DNA of 64,000 bases from Novosphingobium sp. IK01 (GCF_033242265.1 NZ_BTFW01000001.1:2997001-3061000); one strand, 5' to 3'; counted from the stretch's first letter, positions 45,499 through 54,659 are shown. Translations and numbers: made by a program. Notes: generated from the letters alone by a model not told the origin.

Positions 45499-46899
45499 AT
45501 GGCTGCGTTCCATTCGATCCAGACAGTCCCTTGCGGGATCGTGCGGGGGCGGCATGCGTCCCCGGAGCGCCTCCGGCATGCAGAAGGCGGGGTTGAGGGG
45601 CTTCAGGGCGCAGATGCTATGCCGCAGGCTGCCGGGGCCGAAATGGCCGGGCGCCCGATGGCGGCGTTTGCGGCCCTCGCTGCGCCCGCCATGCCCGTCT
45701 CTTGCAGGCGCAAGGCGCGGCCCGACATCATGATGATCGGTCTGCGCAGCGTCGGCGAGGGGCAGGGCGGCGTCGAAAACCACGTCGACAGGCTGGCCGG
45801 GGAACTGGATCGCATGGGGCTCAGGGTCGAGATCGTCACCCGTTCCCCCTATCAGCCGGGGCGGCACGAACGCGGACGGAACATTACGGTCAGATCCTTG
45901 TGGGCGCCGCGCGTGGTCTGGGCCGAGGCGCTGGTCCATTCGCTGCTGGCGGTGGCCTATGCCGCCTGGCGGCGTCCGGCCATCGTGCATATCCACGCCA
46001 TCGGCCCCTCTATCGTGGCGCCACTGGCGCGACTGGTCGGGCTTGTGGTCGTCATGACCCACCATGGAGAGGATTACCGCCGCGAGAAATGGGGGGCGGC
46101 TGCGCGTGCGGTCCTGCGTCTGGGCGAGGCGGCGGGGGCGCGGTTTTCGCAAGGGCGCATCGTCATCTCGCCTTCGCTGCGCGCCTCGCTCGATGACAGG
46201 TTTCGGCGTCCGTTTGCCTACATTCCCAACGGGGTCTGCGTGGCAGGCCCCGTGCCGGGATGTGAGGCGCTCAGGCCTCTGGGGCTCGAACCGGGGCGGT
46301 ATATTTTGAGCGTGGGGCGTCTCGTGCCCGAAAAGCGCCAGCTCGACCTGATCGAGGCACTGGCGCAGATCGCCGATCCCGCCATCCGGCTGGTTTTGGT
46401 GGGCGGTGCTGATCACGACAGCCCCTATTGCCGGCAGGTGCAGGCCCGTGCGGCGGCCGACCCCAGGGTCGTTCTGGCCGGATTGCAGAGCGGGCGTCCG
46501 CTGGCCGAATTGTACAGCCATGCCGGGGTCTTCGCGCTGCCGTCCAGCCATGAAGGCCTGTCGATCGCCCTGCTCGAAGCCATGGCCTATGGCAACCGGG
46601 TGGTGGCCAGCGCGATTGCGGCCAACCGCAATCTGGGTTTGCCCGAGGCATGCTATTTCCCCTGCGGCGATGTGCCCGCGCTGGCGGAGGCCTTGCGCGC
46701 GGCGCTGGAGGCCGACCGGCAGGACCGCCTTGCCGGGGGCGCCGATAGCGGGCGGTCCCCGCGGCAGGATTGGGGCAGGATCGTCGATGCGTTCCGCTGG
46801 GACGAAGTGGCCGCGCGCACAGCGGGGCTCTACCGCGCGGTCTCGCGCGAGGGGGGCGGACCCAGCGGGAAGGAAGATTGCAGGGAGGAGGGGCGATGA
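45499..46899 (+). CDS. GT4-type glycosyltransferase
   Basis: This protein of 466 residues has a low-complexity N-terminal ~75 residues and then a GT4 body: MIGLRSVGEGQGGVENHVDR, VMTHHGEDYRREKWG, LSVGRLVPEKRQLDLIEAL and SSHEGLSIALLEAMAYGNRV. ATG 45499 follows a good Shine-Dalgarno six bases upstream. An in-frame start at 45367 adds poorly conserved residues. The stop overlaps the next gene by four bases. Confidence 0.87.
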   Translation: MAAFHSIQTVPCGIVRGRHASPERLRHAEGGVEGLQGADAMPQAAGAEMAGRPMAAFAALAAPAMPVSCRRKARPDIMMIGLRSVGEGQGGVENHVDRLAGELDRMGLRVEIVTRSPYQPGRHERGRNITVRSLWAPRVVWAEALVHSLLAVAYAAWRRPAIVHIHAIGPSIVAPLARLVGLVVVMTHHGEDYRREKWGAAARAVLRLGEAAGARFSQGRIVISPSLRASLDDRFRRPFAYIPNGVCVAGPVPGCEALRPLGLEPGRYILSVGRLVPEKRQLDLIEALAQIADPAIRLVLVGGADHDSPYCRQVQARAAADPRVVLAGLQSGRPLAELYSHAGVFALPSSHEGLSIALLEAMAYGNRVVASAIAANRNLGLPEACYFPCGDVPALAEALRAALEADRQDRLAGGADSGRSPRQDWGRIVDAFRWDEVAARTAGLYRAVSREGGGPSGKEDCREEGR

Positions 46900-48062
46900 G
46901 CCGCCCGTCCCGTCTGTCCGGGGCGCCCATGCGGCGGCTTGGCCAATGGGACGGAATGCGCGGGGCCGCCATCGGGGCCGTGCTGGTCTATCACTATCTG
47001 GGGCGGTTTCCGGGGCTTGTCCCGTATGACGTGCCCCGGCCCGGCCTGCTGCGGCTCGGGCATCTGGGGGTCGATCTGTTCTTCATCATCTCGGGGTTCG
47101 TCATCGCGCGGACCTTGCAAAGCAGCGCCGACTGGCGCGAATTTGCCGTGCGCCGCCTGGTGCGGCTGGTCCCGGCGATGGCGGTGTGCTCGGTGCTGAC
47201 GTTCCTCGTCGTGCACGCGATCGATACCCCGTTCACGCAAGTGCGGCGCACGGGGCTGTCGGGTTTCCTGCCCTCGCTCACGTTCACCGATCCTGCGCTC
47301 TGGCGACCGTTCTGGCCCGGCGCGGCCTATATCGACACGGTCTACTGGTCGCTGTTTACCGAAGTGCGCTTCTATGCGTGGTCGGCCGCCATCTACTTTG
47401 TCGGGGGGAGGGTGCATTTCGTCCGCAATGTCGCGCTGGGGGGCTGCGCCGTTCTGGCCCTGCTGGCGCTCGACCGGCTGGCCTTTGGCCGGGGGTGGGG
47501 GACCGGCTTGTCCGGTGGCGTCGCAGGCTGGCTGTTCTTTCCCCGCCATCTGCCCCTGCTGTGTTTCGGGGTCGTGCTTCAGGGCTTGCAGCGGGCACAG
47601 GGATGGGCGCGCCGGTGGGAGCATGCGGGCTATGGCGCGGTCTTCGCGGCGGTGGCCGTGATGCAGGCCGCGCGCGAGGGGGCGGCAGAGGGGGTCGTGA
47701 CACTGGTGATCGTGGGCGCGCTCACCCGTCTGGCCATGCAGCCCCATGCGATGCGCTGGCTGGGTTGCCCGGCGCTGGTGGGGATCGGGCTGAGCAGTTA
47801 TCCGCTCTATCTGCTGCATCAGAACATCGGACTGGCGTTGATTTCGGCCTTGCCGCGCGGTCTGGATTCGGGGGCCTATTGCCTGTTGCTGGGGGCTCTG
47901 GCGGCGGCCATGGGCGGGTTGGCGATAGCCGTGCATCAGGGGGTGGAGCGTCCCTGTCAGGCCTGGTTCAAGCTTCGGCAAAGGCGCCGCCGCCGTGCCG
48001 GCGGGCAAAAAGACGGGCCCGTGCCGGCAACAATCGACAGCCGGGGCGAACTCGTGGCATGA
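46896..48062 (+). CDS. Membrane acyltransferase (acyltransferase-3/OafA type)
   Basis: This protein of 388 residues has about ten spans. The N-terminal family motifs are WDGMRGAAIGAVLVYHY, with the catalytic histidine, and GVDLFFIISGFVIARTL. Such enzymes O-acetylate or otherwise acylate periplasmic polysaccharide. It is coupled to the glycosyltransferase by an ATGA overlap. Confidence 0.87.
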   Translation: MSRPSRLSGAPMRRLGQWDGMRGAAIGAVLVYHYLGRFPGLVPYDVPRPGLLRLGHLGVDLFFIISGFVIARTLQSSADWREFAVRRLVRLVPAMAVCSVLTFLVVHAIDTPFTQVRRTGLSGFLPSLTFTDPALWRPFWPGAAYIDTVYWSLFTEVRFYAWSAAIYFVGGRVHFVRNVALGGCAVLALLALDRLAFGRGWGTGLSGGVAGWLFFPRHLPLLCFGVVLQGLQRAQGWARRWEHAGYGAVFAAVAVMQAAREGAAEGVVTLVIVGALTRLAMQPHAMRWLGCPALVGIGLSSYPLYLLHQNIGLALISALPRGLDSGAYCLLLGALAAAMGGLAIAVHQGVERPCQAWFKLRQRRRRRAGGQKDGPVPATIDSRGELVA

Positions 48063-48136
48063 TCGGGGGGACCGCCCGCGTGCCGGAAGGCGGTTGATCG
48101 GCCAGCATGTCCTGTCCGTTCGGTGGCAGGAGAAGC

Positions 48137-49165
48137 ATGGTGGCCAAGCAGGGAGAGCAGGCAAGGCTGTCGGGTATCGACGGCGCGCGCGGAATAGCGA
48201 TCCTGGCCGTGGCTTTTTTTCACATGACACGCGGGATGGTGCAGGCTGGCCACCTTGCGCCGGGGTTCGCGCTCGATCTGGCCGACCGGCTGGCCTATGG
48301 TTTTCACGTTCAGGTCTTCTTTCTGGTCTCGGGCTATTTTCTGGCGGATCGGGTGCGGACCTGGGCTGATTTCGCCCCGCGCGCGGTCAATCTCTACTGG
48401 CCCTACCTGTTGTGGTCGGGGATCAGCGGGGTCTTGCTGCTGCTGGTGCCGGGGGCCAACAACACGATCACGCTGCGCCAGTTCGTGCTGCTGCCGGTGA
48501 TCCCGCTCCAGCATTTCTGGTTCCTGCTCTACCTGATCGGGTGCATTGCGCTGATGGTGCTGGCGCGCGGGCGGGTGGCGCTGATGACCGGGGCGTTCCT
48601 TGCCCTCAATCTGGCCGCGCTGGCGGCAGATCTTCCGCCCGATACGCTGGGCGTGACCATCGACAATGCGACCTATTGGCCCGCGTTCTTCTTTGCCGGG
48701 GCGCTGCTGGCCCGGTGGGGCGGATTCCCGCCTGTGCGGGCAGGGTGGTTCGTTCCGGCGGTGGTGGTGGCGCTGGGGGGCGCATGGCTCAGCGTGCGCA
48801 GCGGGATCGACATTCGCTGGAGCCTGTTTGCGCCGGTCAGCCTGTGCGCATGTTATGCGGTGCTATGCCTGGCGACTTGGGCCGACAGCAGGTTGCTGGC
48901 CTTTCTCGGGCGTCATTCGCTGCCGATCTATCTCGTTCATGTCATGGTCGGATCGGTCTTGCGCGCGCTGGTGTTCAAGCTGGCGCCCGGTGCGCCGCTG
49001 GTGCCGGTGATGATCGCGATCTGGGCTTTGTCGGTGGCGGTGCCGCTGGCGATGGAGCAGGTTGCCGCGCGGCTGGGGCTGGGGGCGCTGGCGGGGTTTG
49101 CCCCGCTCATGCGCCCGCGGCAGCGTGCTTTCATCCCGCGAGGAGTTGCGGGCCCAGCAGGGTGA
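48137..49165 (+). CDS. Membrane acyltransferase (acyltransferase-3 type)
   Basis: This second family member of 342 residues shows GIDGARGIAILAVAFFHMTR and HVQVFFLVSGYFLADRV and about ten spans. ATG 48137 has AGGAG closely upstream. ATG 48107 is an alternative that adds ten residues. Two such enzymes in a row suggest two different acyl decorations or positions. Its 3' end overlaps the convergent NUDIX gene by 35 bases. Confidence 0.86.
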   Translation: MVAKQGEQARLSGIDGARGIAILAVAFFHMTRGMVQAGHLAPGFALDLADRLAYGFHVQVFFLVSGYFLADRVRTWADFAPRAVNLYWPYLLWSGISGVLLLLVPGANNTITLRQFVLLPVIPLQHFWFLLYLIGCIALMVLARGRVALMTGAFLALNLAALAADLPPDTLGVTIDNATYWPAFFFAGALLARWGGFPPVRAGWFVPAVVVALGGAWLSVRSGIDIRWSLFAPVSLCACYAVLCLATWADSRLLAFLGRHSLPIYLVHVMVGSVLRALVFKLAPGAPLVPVMIAIWALSVAVPLAMEQVAARLGLGALAGFAPLMRPRQRAFIPRGVAGPAG

Positions 49166-49679
49166 GGATCTTGACGTCGACAGCCATGCCCTTGGCGCGG
49201 CAATCGGCGATATAGGCGGGAATCGCGTCGAGGGGGACGTGGTGGACGGTGATCCCTTCGTCTTCCAGTCCGCCGCCTGCCGAAACGCGGGTCAGGCCAT
49301 GGGCGCGGAACAGGGTGAAGCTTTCCGAGACCATGCCCGGCGAGGACCAGAATTCGCCAAGGCTTTCCATCCGCGCGGGACGATAGCCGGTTTCCTCTTC
49401 CAGCTCGCGCGCGGCGGCGCTGGCGGCGTCTTCGCCCGCGCTGCTGTCATCGTCGCCGATGAGGCCCGCGGGAAGCTCGATGCAGGGGCGCCCCAGCGGC
49501 ACGCGAAACTGTTCGACCAGCACGACCTCGCGGTTCTCGGTGATCGCGAGGATGACGGCGGCGCGGATATTGCGGCTGCGCCCGACATATTCCCAGCGGC
49601 CCCGCGTGCGCGCCACGATGAAGCGGCCTTCCCAGCGGGTTTCCTCCGGGTTGTCGCGATATTCGTCTTCAAGGCTCAT
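49131..49679 (-). CDS. NUDIX hydrolase, ADP-ribose pyrophosphatase-like
   Basis: This protein of 182 residues has the NUDIX box GEDAASAAARELEEETGY with the conserved REx-EE-xG elements. Upstream ELPAGLIGDD and downstream SSPGMVSESFTLF are typical of ADP-sugar pyrophosphatases. It starts within the last bases of the TPM gene upstream (four-base overlap), so the two are co-translated. Confidence 0.87.
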   Translation of the reverse strand: MSLEDEYRDNPEETRWEGRFIVARTRGRWEYVGRSRNIRAAVILAITENREVVLVEQFRVPLGRPCIELPAGLIGDDDSSAGEDAASAAARELEEETGYRPARMESLGEFWSSPGMVSESFTLFRAHGLTRVSAGGGLEDEGITVHHVPLDAIPAYIADCRAKGMAVDVKILTLLGPQLLAG

Positions 49680-50356
49680 AGCAGGATCGGTCCGTCGGGC
49701 AGTTCGTTGGTGGTGGTGGCCATGCGCGGGGTCGTTTCTGCAAGGACGGCGCCGATCCGGGCGATGGCGGCTTCCATGCCCTCGGCCAGCCGGTTTTCGC
49801 GCAAGGGGCCGAGCAGGGCAGCCATCGCCTCGCCCCAGACTTCGGGATCGACCTTGTCGGCAATCGCATGGTCGGCGATGATTTCGGCACGGTGTTCGGC
49901 CAGCGAGACGAACAGGACGACCCCGGTGCGCCCGCTCGTGCGGCTTTCCGCGCCCACGCGAAAGGCGGCGAGCGCACGGGCATGGACGCGCGCGTGTCGG
50001 ATCGGCGCCGGGGTGAGCCACAGGCGCAGCTTCTGCCATTGCAGCACGGCCAGCGTTCCGGCGAACTTGAGCGCGGCGATGCTCAGCGCCAGCCCGAAAT
50101 AGGACCGCGCCGTCCATTCGCTGGCCCACAGGCCCAGTGCCCGATCGACCAGCCCGACATAGAAACCGGGCATGGCTTCGAGCGCGGCCAGCGCGAGGAA
50201 GGCGATAAAGGCCGACCATGCCAGCGCGACATCGGCATAGCTGTCGCTGCGCGGGGTGATCACGGTGACGATCTGGCCCGCGCTCTGCGCCTCCGCACTG
50301 GCTACGGCGCGGGCGATGCGGGTATTGTCCTGCGCGCTGATCAGCATGGTCACCAT
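49676..50356 (-). CDS. TPM-domain membrane protein
   Basis: This protein of 226 residues has an N-terminal TPM-like part (SAGQIVTVITPRSDSYADVA), two membrane spans and the conserved GRTGVVLFVSLAEHRAEIIAD. It pairs with the larger TPM protein and LemA upstream, a common membrane-quality or phosphatase-like trio of unknown exact role. ATG 50356 or ATG 50347 may start it. Confidence 0.8.
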   Translation of the reverse strand: MVTMLISAQDNTRIARAVASAEAQSAGQIVTVITPRSDSYADVALAWSAFIAFLALAALEAMPGFYVGLVDRALGLWASEWTARSYFGLALSIAALKFAGTLAVLQWQKLRLWLTPAPIRHARVHARALAAFRVGAESRTSGRTGVVLFVSLAEHRAEIIADHAIADKVDPEVWGEAMAALLGPLRENRLAEGMEAAIARIGAVLAETTPRMATTTNELPDGPILL

Positions 50357-51153
50357 CCTCCCGAGGCGCCACCGCCGCCCGAACTGCCGCCACCGCCGGA
50401 AAAGCCGCCCCCGCCGCCTCCCCAGCCACCGCCGCCGCCCCAGTCGGAACCGCCGCCACCACCCCAGCCACCGCTGGGGAAGATGAACACGCCCGGTCCC
50501 CCGCCATAGCGGCGCCCGCCCCCGCGCATCGCGCGCAGGAAGGGCAGCACGAAGAAGACGAGGAAGATCACCAGGAAGACGACCGTGCCCGCGTCGAAAT
50601 GGGGCTCACTGGCCTTTTTCTGTTGCAGGGCAGCTTGCGCGGCGACCTTGCGGGCCTCGTCTTCGGGGAGCTTGAGCTGGGCGATCAGCTGGTCGGTTGC
50701 CGCGTTGATCCCGCCCGCATAGTCGCCCGCCTTGAAGCGGGGCACGATCTCGCGCTGGATGATGATCGCCGAGAGGGCGTCGGTCAGGATGCCTTCGAGG
50801 CCATAGCCGACCTCGATCCGCACTTTGTGCTCGGTGGGGGCAATGATCAGCAGGGCGCCGTCGTTGCGATCCTTGTCGCCCAGTTTCCAGGTGCGGAACA
50901 GGCGATTGGCATAGTCCTCGATTTCATAGCCCTGAAGATCGGGAATCGTGGCGACGACGAGCTGGCGCTGCGATTGCTGGTCGAGCGCGGCCAGCTTGGC
51001 GTCGAGCGCGCCGGCCTGCTCGGGCGTGAGCAGGTGGGCTTCGTCGACGACCCGGCCACTGAGCGCAGGGAATGTCTGGGCCATGGCCGGACCGGCGAGG
51101 AACGCCAGCCCGGCCATGAGCATCCCGAGGCACAGGAGTTTGAGGCGGTTCAC
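50350..51153 (-). CDS. TPM-domain protein with glycine-rich tail (YgcG type)
   Basis: This protein of 267 residues has a signal peptide (MNRLKLLCLGMLMAGLAFLA to PAMAQ), the TPM domain (VVDEAHLLTPEQAGALDAKL, VATIPDLQGYEIEDYANRLF, IEVGYGLEGILTDALS), one membrane span and a tail made almost only of G, S and W. This is the usual YgcG build. It lies seven bases after lemA. Confidence 0.9.
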   Translation of the reverse strand: MNRLKLLCLGMLMAGLAFLAGPAMAQTFPALSGRVVDEAHLLTPEQAGALDAKLAALDQQSQRQLVVATIPDLQGYEIEDYANRLFRTWKLGDKDRNDGALLIIAPTEHKVRIEVGYGLEGILTDALSAIIIQREIVPRFKAGDYAGGINAATDQLIAQLKLPEDEARKVAAQAALQQKKASEPHFDAGTVVFLVIFLVFFVLPFLRAMRGGGRRYGGGPGVFIFPSGGWGGGGGSDWGGGGGWGGGGGGFSGGGGSSGGGGASGGW

Positions 51154-51159
51154 GGTGGT

Positions 51160-51765
51160 TTAGTCGAACTTCACCTTGGGCGCTTCCTCGGCGCCGGGGG
51201 TCGTCGCCTGGAACGGCACCATCGGCTTGGCGCCATAGATCACCTTGGCGCCGATCACCGCCGGGAAGGTGCGGATGGTCGTGTTGTAGGACTGGACCGC
51301 GTCGTTGTAGTCGCGGCGGGCGACGGCGATGCGGTTCTCGGTGCCTTCGAGCTGGCTTTGCAGCGCGAGGAAGTTCTCGTTCGACTTGAGGTCGGGATAG
51401 GCCTCGACATTGGCCATCAGGCGGCCAAGACCCTGCGAGAGTTCGCCCTGCGCCTTCTGGTAGGCGGCGACCTTGTCAGGGTCGGTCAGGTCGGCAGCGG
51501 TGATCTGGATCGAGGTGGCCTTCGAGCGCGCCTCGGTCACCTTGACCAGCGTATCCTGTTCCTGCTTGGCATAGCCCTTGACCGTGGCGACTAGGTTGGG
51601 AACCAGATCGGCGCGCCGCTGGTACTGGTTCTGGACCTCGGCCCACTTGGCCTTGGCGTTTTCCTCGGACGTGGGGATCGAGTTGACACCGCAGCCGGCA
51701 AGGCTGGCCGCAGCCACCGTGGCCAGGGCAAAGCGGGGCAGGAAGCGGGTGAACATGCGGGACAT
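51160..51765 (-). CDS. lemA: LemA family lipoprotein
   Basis: This protein of 201 residues has a lipoprotein signal with lipobox SLAGC and the LemA signatures WAEVQNQYQRRADLVPNLVA and YNDAVQSYNTTIRTFPAVIG. ATG 51765 is chosen because it gives a standard signal peptide. It is the first gene of a lemA-TPM-TPM-NUDIX run. A short relative of its signal peptide lies just upstream at 51917-52012. Confidence 0.9.
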   Translation of the reverse strand: MSRMFTRFLPRFALATVAAASLAGCGVNSIPTSEENAKAKWAEVQNQYQRRADLVPNLVATVKGYAKQEQDTLVKVTEARSKATSIQITAADLTDPDKVAAYQKAQGELSQGLGRLMANVEAYPDLKSNENFLALQSQLEGTENRIAVARRDYNDAVQSYNTTIRTFPAVIGAKVIYGAKPMVPFQATTPGAEEAPKVKFD

Positions 51766-51801
51766 GGGAGACAGACCTCGTTGCAGATGCCCCTGTGACA
51801 T

Positions 51802-52185
51802 AGCGCAGAGGGGAGCCGGATCAAGGTTGTTGGTCGATATGGCCTCGCATCTTGCCGAATTGGAAACACGCTGGCAATCAACGGGCGGGCGTGGTTAAGG
51901 TTTGGTGAAACGGCCCTCACGGGGGCCAGTTTACCCCGCAACCGGCGAGGCTGGCAGCCGCTGCGGCGACCAGAACGAGACGGGGCAGAAAGCGGGTGAA
52001 TACGGTGGGCATGGGGAGCGATCCTCGATTGCGGGGGGCCATCGGACATAGGGGGGCAGCCTGTCCGATCAAGGGGGCAGGCAATCGTTTTGACCGGTGG
52101 CGACGTTTTTGAAGAGCGCTGCCGGAAAATGCGGAAACGCAGCGAAATCAATGCATAAATCTGGTTAAGGAAGGACGTAGGGCAA
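51802..52185. other. Intergenic region between lemA and mscL
   Basis: These 384 bases hold the lemA-like 31-codon frame (51917-52012, minus strand) and the mscL leader with AAGGAAGG upstream of the ATG. Nothing else is recognised. Confidence 0.6.
51917..52012 (-). pseudogene. lemA signal-peptide relic or 31-residue lipoprotein
   Basis: The minus-strand frame reads MPTVFTRFLPRLVLVAAAAA, then SLAGCGVNWPP and a stop. It mirrors the LemA start (MSRMFTRFLPRFALATVAAA, SLAGCGVN). It probably came from partial duplication of lemA. Because the lipobox and stop are intact it could make a tiny lipoprotein. Confidence 0.6.
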
Positions 52186-52632
52186 ATGGCCATTCTCGAA
52201 GAATTCAGGACGTTCATCGCACGCGGGAATGTGCTCGATCTGGCGGTCGGTGTGATCATCGGCGGGGCCTTCGGCAAGATCGTCACCTCGCTGACCGAGA
52301 GCGTGATCATGCCGGTGGTCGGGTTCGTGACCGGGGGCGTGGATTTCACCCGCTTCTTCATCCGCCTCGGGCCGATCCCCGCCACGTTCAAGGGTAGCCC
52401 CGAGAGCTATGCCGACCTGAAGGCGGCGGGCGTGCCGATGATCGGCTATGGCGATTTCATCACCCAGTCGGTCAACTTCCTGATCGTGGCTTTCATCATC
52501 TTCCTGATCGTCAAGGGCGCCAACAGCCTGGTGAAGAAGCCCGAGGCACCGGCCGCTCCGCCCGCGCCCACCGGGCCGAGCGAGGTGGACCTGCTGACCG
52601 AGATCCGCGACGCGCTCAAGGCGAAAGGCTGA
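52186..52632 (+). CDS. mscL: Large-conductance mechanosensitive channel
   Basis: This 148-residue protein has two membrane spans: [20 protein letters not shown] with the conserved N-terminal helix, and [20 protein letters not shown]. The C-terminal helix [13 protein letters not shown] is present. It forms the emergency pressure valve of the inner membrane. It is a stand-alone gene with a strong terminator-like palindromic repeat behind it. Confidence 0.96.
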   Translation: MAILEEFRTFIARGNVLDLAVGVIIGGAFGKIVTSLTESVIMPVVGFVTGGVDFTRFFIRLGPIPATFKGSPESYADLKAAGVPMIGYGDFITQSVNFLIVAFIIFLIVKGANSLVKKPEAPAAPPAPTGPSEVDLLTEIRDALKAKG

Positions 52633-52643
52633 TCTGGGGGGGG

Positions 52644-52751
52644 AGCCCCTCCACCAGCCTGCGGCTGGTCCCCCTCCCCGCAAGCGGGGAGGACTGCATC
52701 CTCCCCATGCAATGGGGAGGGGGACCGCGCGGAACGCGTGGTGGAGGGGCT
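52644..52751. repeat. Palindromic intergenic repeat (REP-like), copy 1
   Basis: A 108-base unit begins agcccctccac and ends gtggaggggct, with internal pairs (gcctgcggc, tccccgcaagcgggga, ctccccatgcaatggggag). It is followed by TTTTT, so it may also terminate mscL. A related unit is at 59701-59806. Confidence 0.8.
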
Positions 52752-52826
52752 TTTTCCGTGAAGGTCTTCCCATCGCCGCGCGAATGCCTATATGGGGCTT
52801 TGCCGGGTTTGACCCGGCTATGACGA

Positions 52827-52885
52827 TAAACTGCGGCGTGCAATAGACGCAGCGGACCCGGGGGCGGTACCCGGCGGCTCCACCA
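52827..52885 (+). ncRNA. ssrA: tmRNA, acceptor piece (two-piece, permuted ssrA)
   Basis: The piece contains the T-arm CCGGG/CCCGG (52858-52862 with 52870-52874), the 3' acceptor strand CGGCTCC (52875-52881), discriminator A and an encoded CCA (52883-52885). A hairpin CTGCG/CGCAG (52831-52835, 52848-52852) precedes it. In alphaproteobacteria this piece lies upstream of the coding piece and is released by processing. The 5' end is approximate. Confidence 0.88.
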
Positions 52886-52913
52886 CCTTTTCCGTTTGCG
52901 CGGAACAGATGAC

Positions 52914-53085
52914 GGGGCCGAACTAGGATCGACGTGTGTTGAAAAGCGCTGTTTTCGTCCGGGCTGAGTAACCCGTTAAAGGCTCAAAACTCACAAGTGC
53001 CAACGACAACGAAGCACTTGCTCTCGCCGCGTAATCTGACGGCCTAACGGCCTGATCTTACAAAGCGAAAGCGCGGTTGGACACA
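52914..53085 (+). ncRNA. ssrA: tmRNA, coding piece with tag peptide
   Basis: It starts GGGGCCG (52914-52920), which pairs with CGGCTCC of the acceptor piece with a G-U at the third pair, the alanine identity element. The tag frame 52999-53034 encodes ANDNEALALAA and ends TAA. Downstream pseudoknot-like repeats (ggcctaacggcc) follow. The RNA rescues stalled ribosomes with SmpB. The 3' end is approximate. Confidence 0.9.
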
Positions 53086-53163
53086 CCGGTCAACAGAAGT
53101 GATACCAGCGGCCCGGGGGGTGCCGGGCAACAGAAATCCCCCCACCTTTCCGTTTTTGCCAGC

Positions 53164-54654
53164 CTAGCCGGGGCTTCCCTCGGCCGCGCATTCCGCGCCG
53201 GCCTCGCTTTCGAGGCGCGCCGTGGGGGGAATGGCGCTCGCCCGCGTGCGCCAGCCGGGCCGGGCATAGGCAAGGGCGGCCAGCGCCACCGTCACCAGCG
53301 AGCCGACCGGGAACATCAGCCAGAGCGCATCGCGCCCCAGCGCCGGATAGGCCAGGTGATAGAATCCCAGTCGCACCGGGAACATCGCGAAAGCCAGGAT
53401 CAGCAGCGGCGCCATGACCACGCCCCCTGCGCGCATCGTGCCGAACAGCATGATGGTGATGCCAAAGAAGATGTAGCTCCAGCTCGCAAGGATCTGGATA
53501 TGGCGGGCGATGTCGACCGCCGGGCTCGTCGAGCCGAGGAACAGCACCAGCACCGGGCGGTCGAAGGCCAGCAGCAGCGCGGTCATCGTGCCGGTCACCG
53601 CAAGGTTGAGGATCACGCCCGCGCGGGTGATCTGGCCAAGGCGCGAGGCCAGACCTGCGCCGATCGATTGCGCGGCCATCGCGCTCAGCGCGGCCGAAAT
53701 GGCCATCGCGGGCATCTGGAGATAGGTCCACACCTGCAAGGAGGCACCGAAGGCCGCGCTCACCATCGAGCCCTCGCGGTTGACGAGGCCGAGCGTGACG
53801 ATCCCCGCGCTCGACACGATCAGCATCTGCGCGCCCATCGGTAGGCCCTTGGCGAGGATATAGCGCAATTCGTCGGCGTGGGGGATCAGGTAGACCAGTT
53901 CCGCCCGCCGCAGCCGCAAGGGCAGGTCGTGCCAGTAGCCATAGGCCAGCAGGCCCAGCATCGTGACATAGGAGGCAATCGCCGTCGCCAGCGCCGATCC
54001 GGCAATGCCCATGGCCGGAACCGGGCCGAAACCGCCGATCAGCAGCGGATTGAGCCCGCAATCGAGCACGACCGAGAGGATCATGAAATAGAGGCTGGTC
54101 TTCGCGTCGCCCGCCCCGCGCAGCCCCATCGACACCATGATCGAGATCATCATCGCCGGAAGCGCCACGAAGATCACCCGCAGGTAGGCCTGCGCAAAGC
54201 CGAAGATGTCGGCCGGGGTGGCCATCAGGCGCAGCAGGGCCGGCGCGCCCAGCCACCCGGCCACCGACACCACCGCCGAAAGCCCCACGCAAAAGCCGAG
54301 CGCTGTCCCGAACGTGCGCCGCGCAGCATCGGTCCGTCCGGCCCCGAAAGCCTGCCCGACCTTGACCGTGGCGGCCATGCCGAAGCCGAATACCGCGGCA
54401 AAGACCAGAAAGGTCACCACATTGGCATTGGCCGTGGCCGCCAGCGCCGAATCGCCGAGCATCCGCCCGACCCAGATCGTGTTGATGGAGCCGTTGAGCG
54501 ATTGCAGGATATTGCCGACCAGCGTGGGCAGCGAGAAGAACAGCAGCGTCTTGAGGATGGGCCCGCGCGTCAGGTCGCGGGCGCCGGGGCCGCCCGCAGC
54601 GGTATTTTGAGGCGCCGTATTTTTGGGCGCGCTGTTGTCCTGGCCGCGGGCCAT
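53164..54654 (-). CDS. MATE-family multidrug/Na+ efflux transporter
   Basis: This protein of 496 residues has twelve spans in two MatE halves, with LPTLVGNILQSLNGSINTIW and VGRMLGDSALAATANA in the first and KGLPMGAQMLIVSSAGIVTL in the second. It should exchange Na+ or H+ for cationic drugs. A hydrophilic N-terminal tail of ~25 residues precedes the first span. It converges with the tmRNA gene and is followed upstream by the DUF177 gene. Confidence 0.92.
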   Translation of the reverse strand: MARGQDNSAPKNTAPQNTAAGGPGARDLTRGPILKTLLFFSLPTLVGNILQSLNGSINTIWVGRMLGDSALAATANANVVTFLVFAAVFGFGMAATVKVGQAFGAGRTDAARRTFGTALGFCVGLSAVVSVAGWLGAPALLRLMATPADIFGFAQAYLRVIFVALPAMMISIMVSMGLRGAGDAKTSLYFMILSVVLDCGLNPLLIGGFGPVPAMGIAGSALATAIASYVTMLGLLAYGYWHDLPLRLRRAELVYLIPHADELRYILAKGLPMGAQMLIVSSAGIVTLGLVNREGSMVSAAFGASLQVWTYLQMPAMAISAALSAMAAQSIGAGLASRLGQITRAGVILNLAVTGTMTALLLAFDRPVLVLFLGSTSPAVDIARHIQILASWSYIFFGITIMLFGTMRAGGVVMAPLLILAFAMFPVRLGFYHLAYPALGRDALWLMFPVGSLVTVALAALAYARPGWRTRASAIPPTARLESEAGAECAAEGSPG

Positions 54655-54659
54655 CGGGA

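Noticed and set aside
50398..50509. Low-complexity repeat array resembling a tandem repeat locus
   Set aside because: It is the coding sequence of the glycine-rich tail of the TPM protein, typical of that family.
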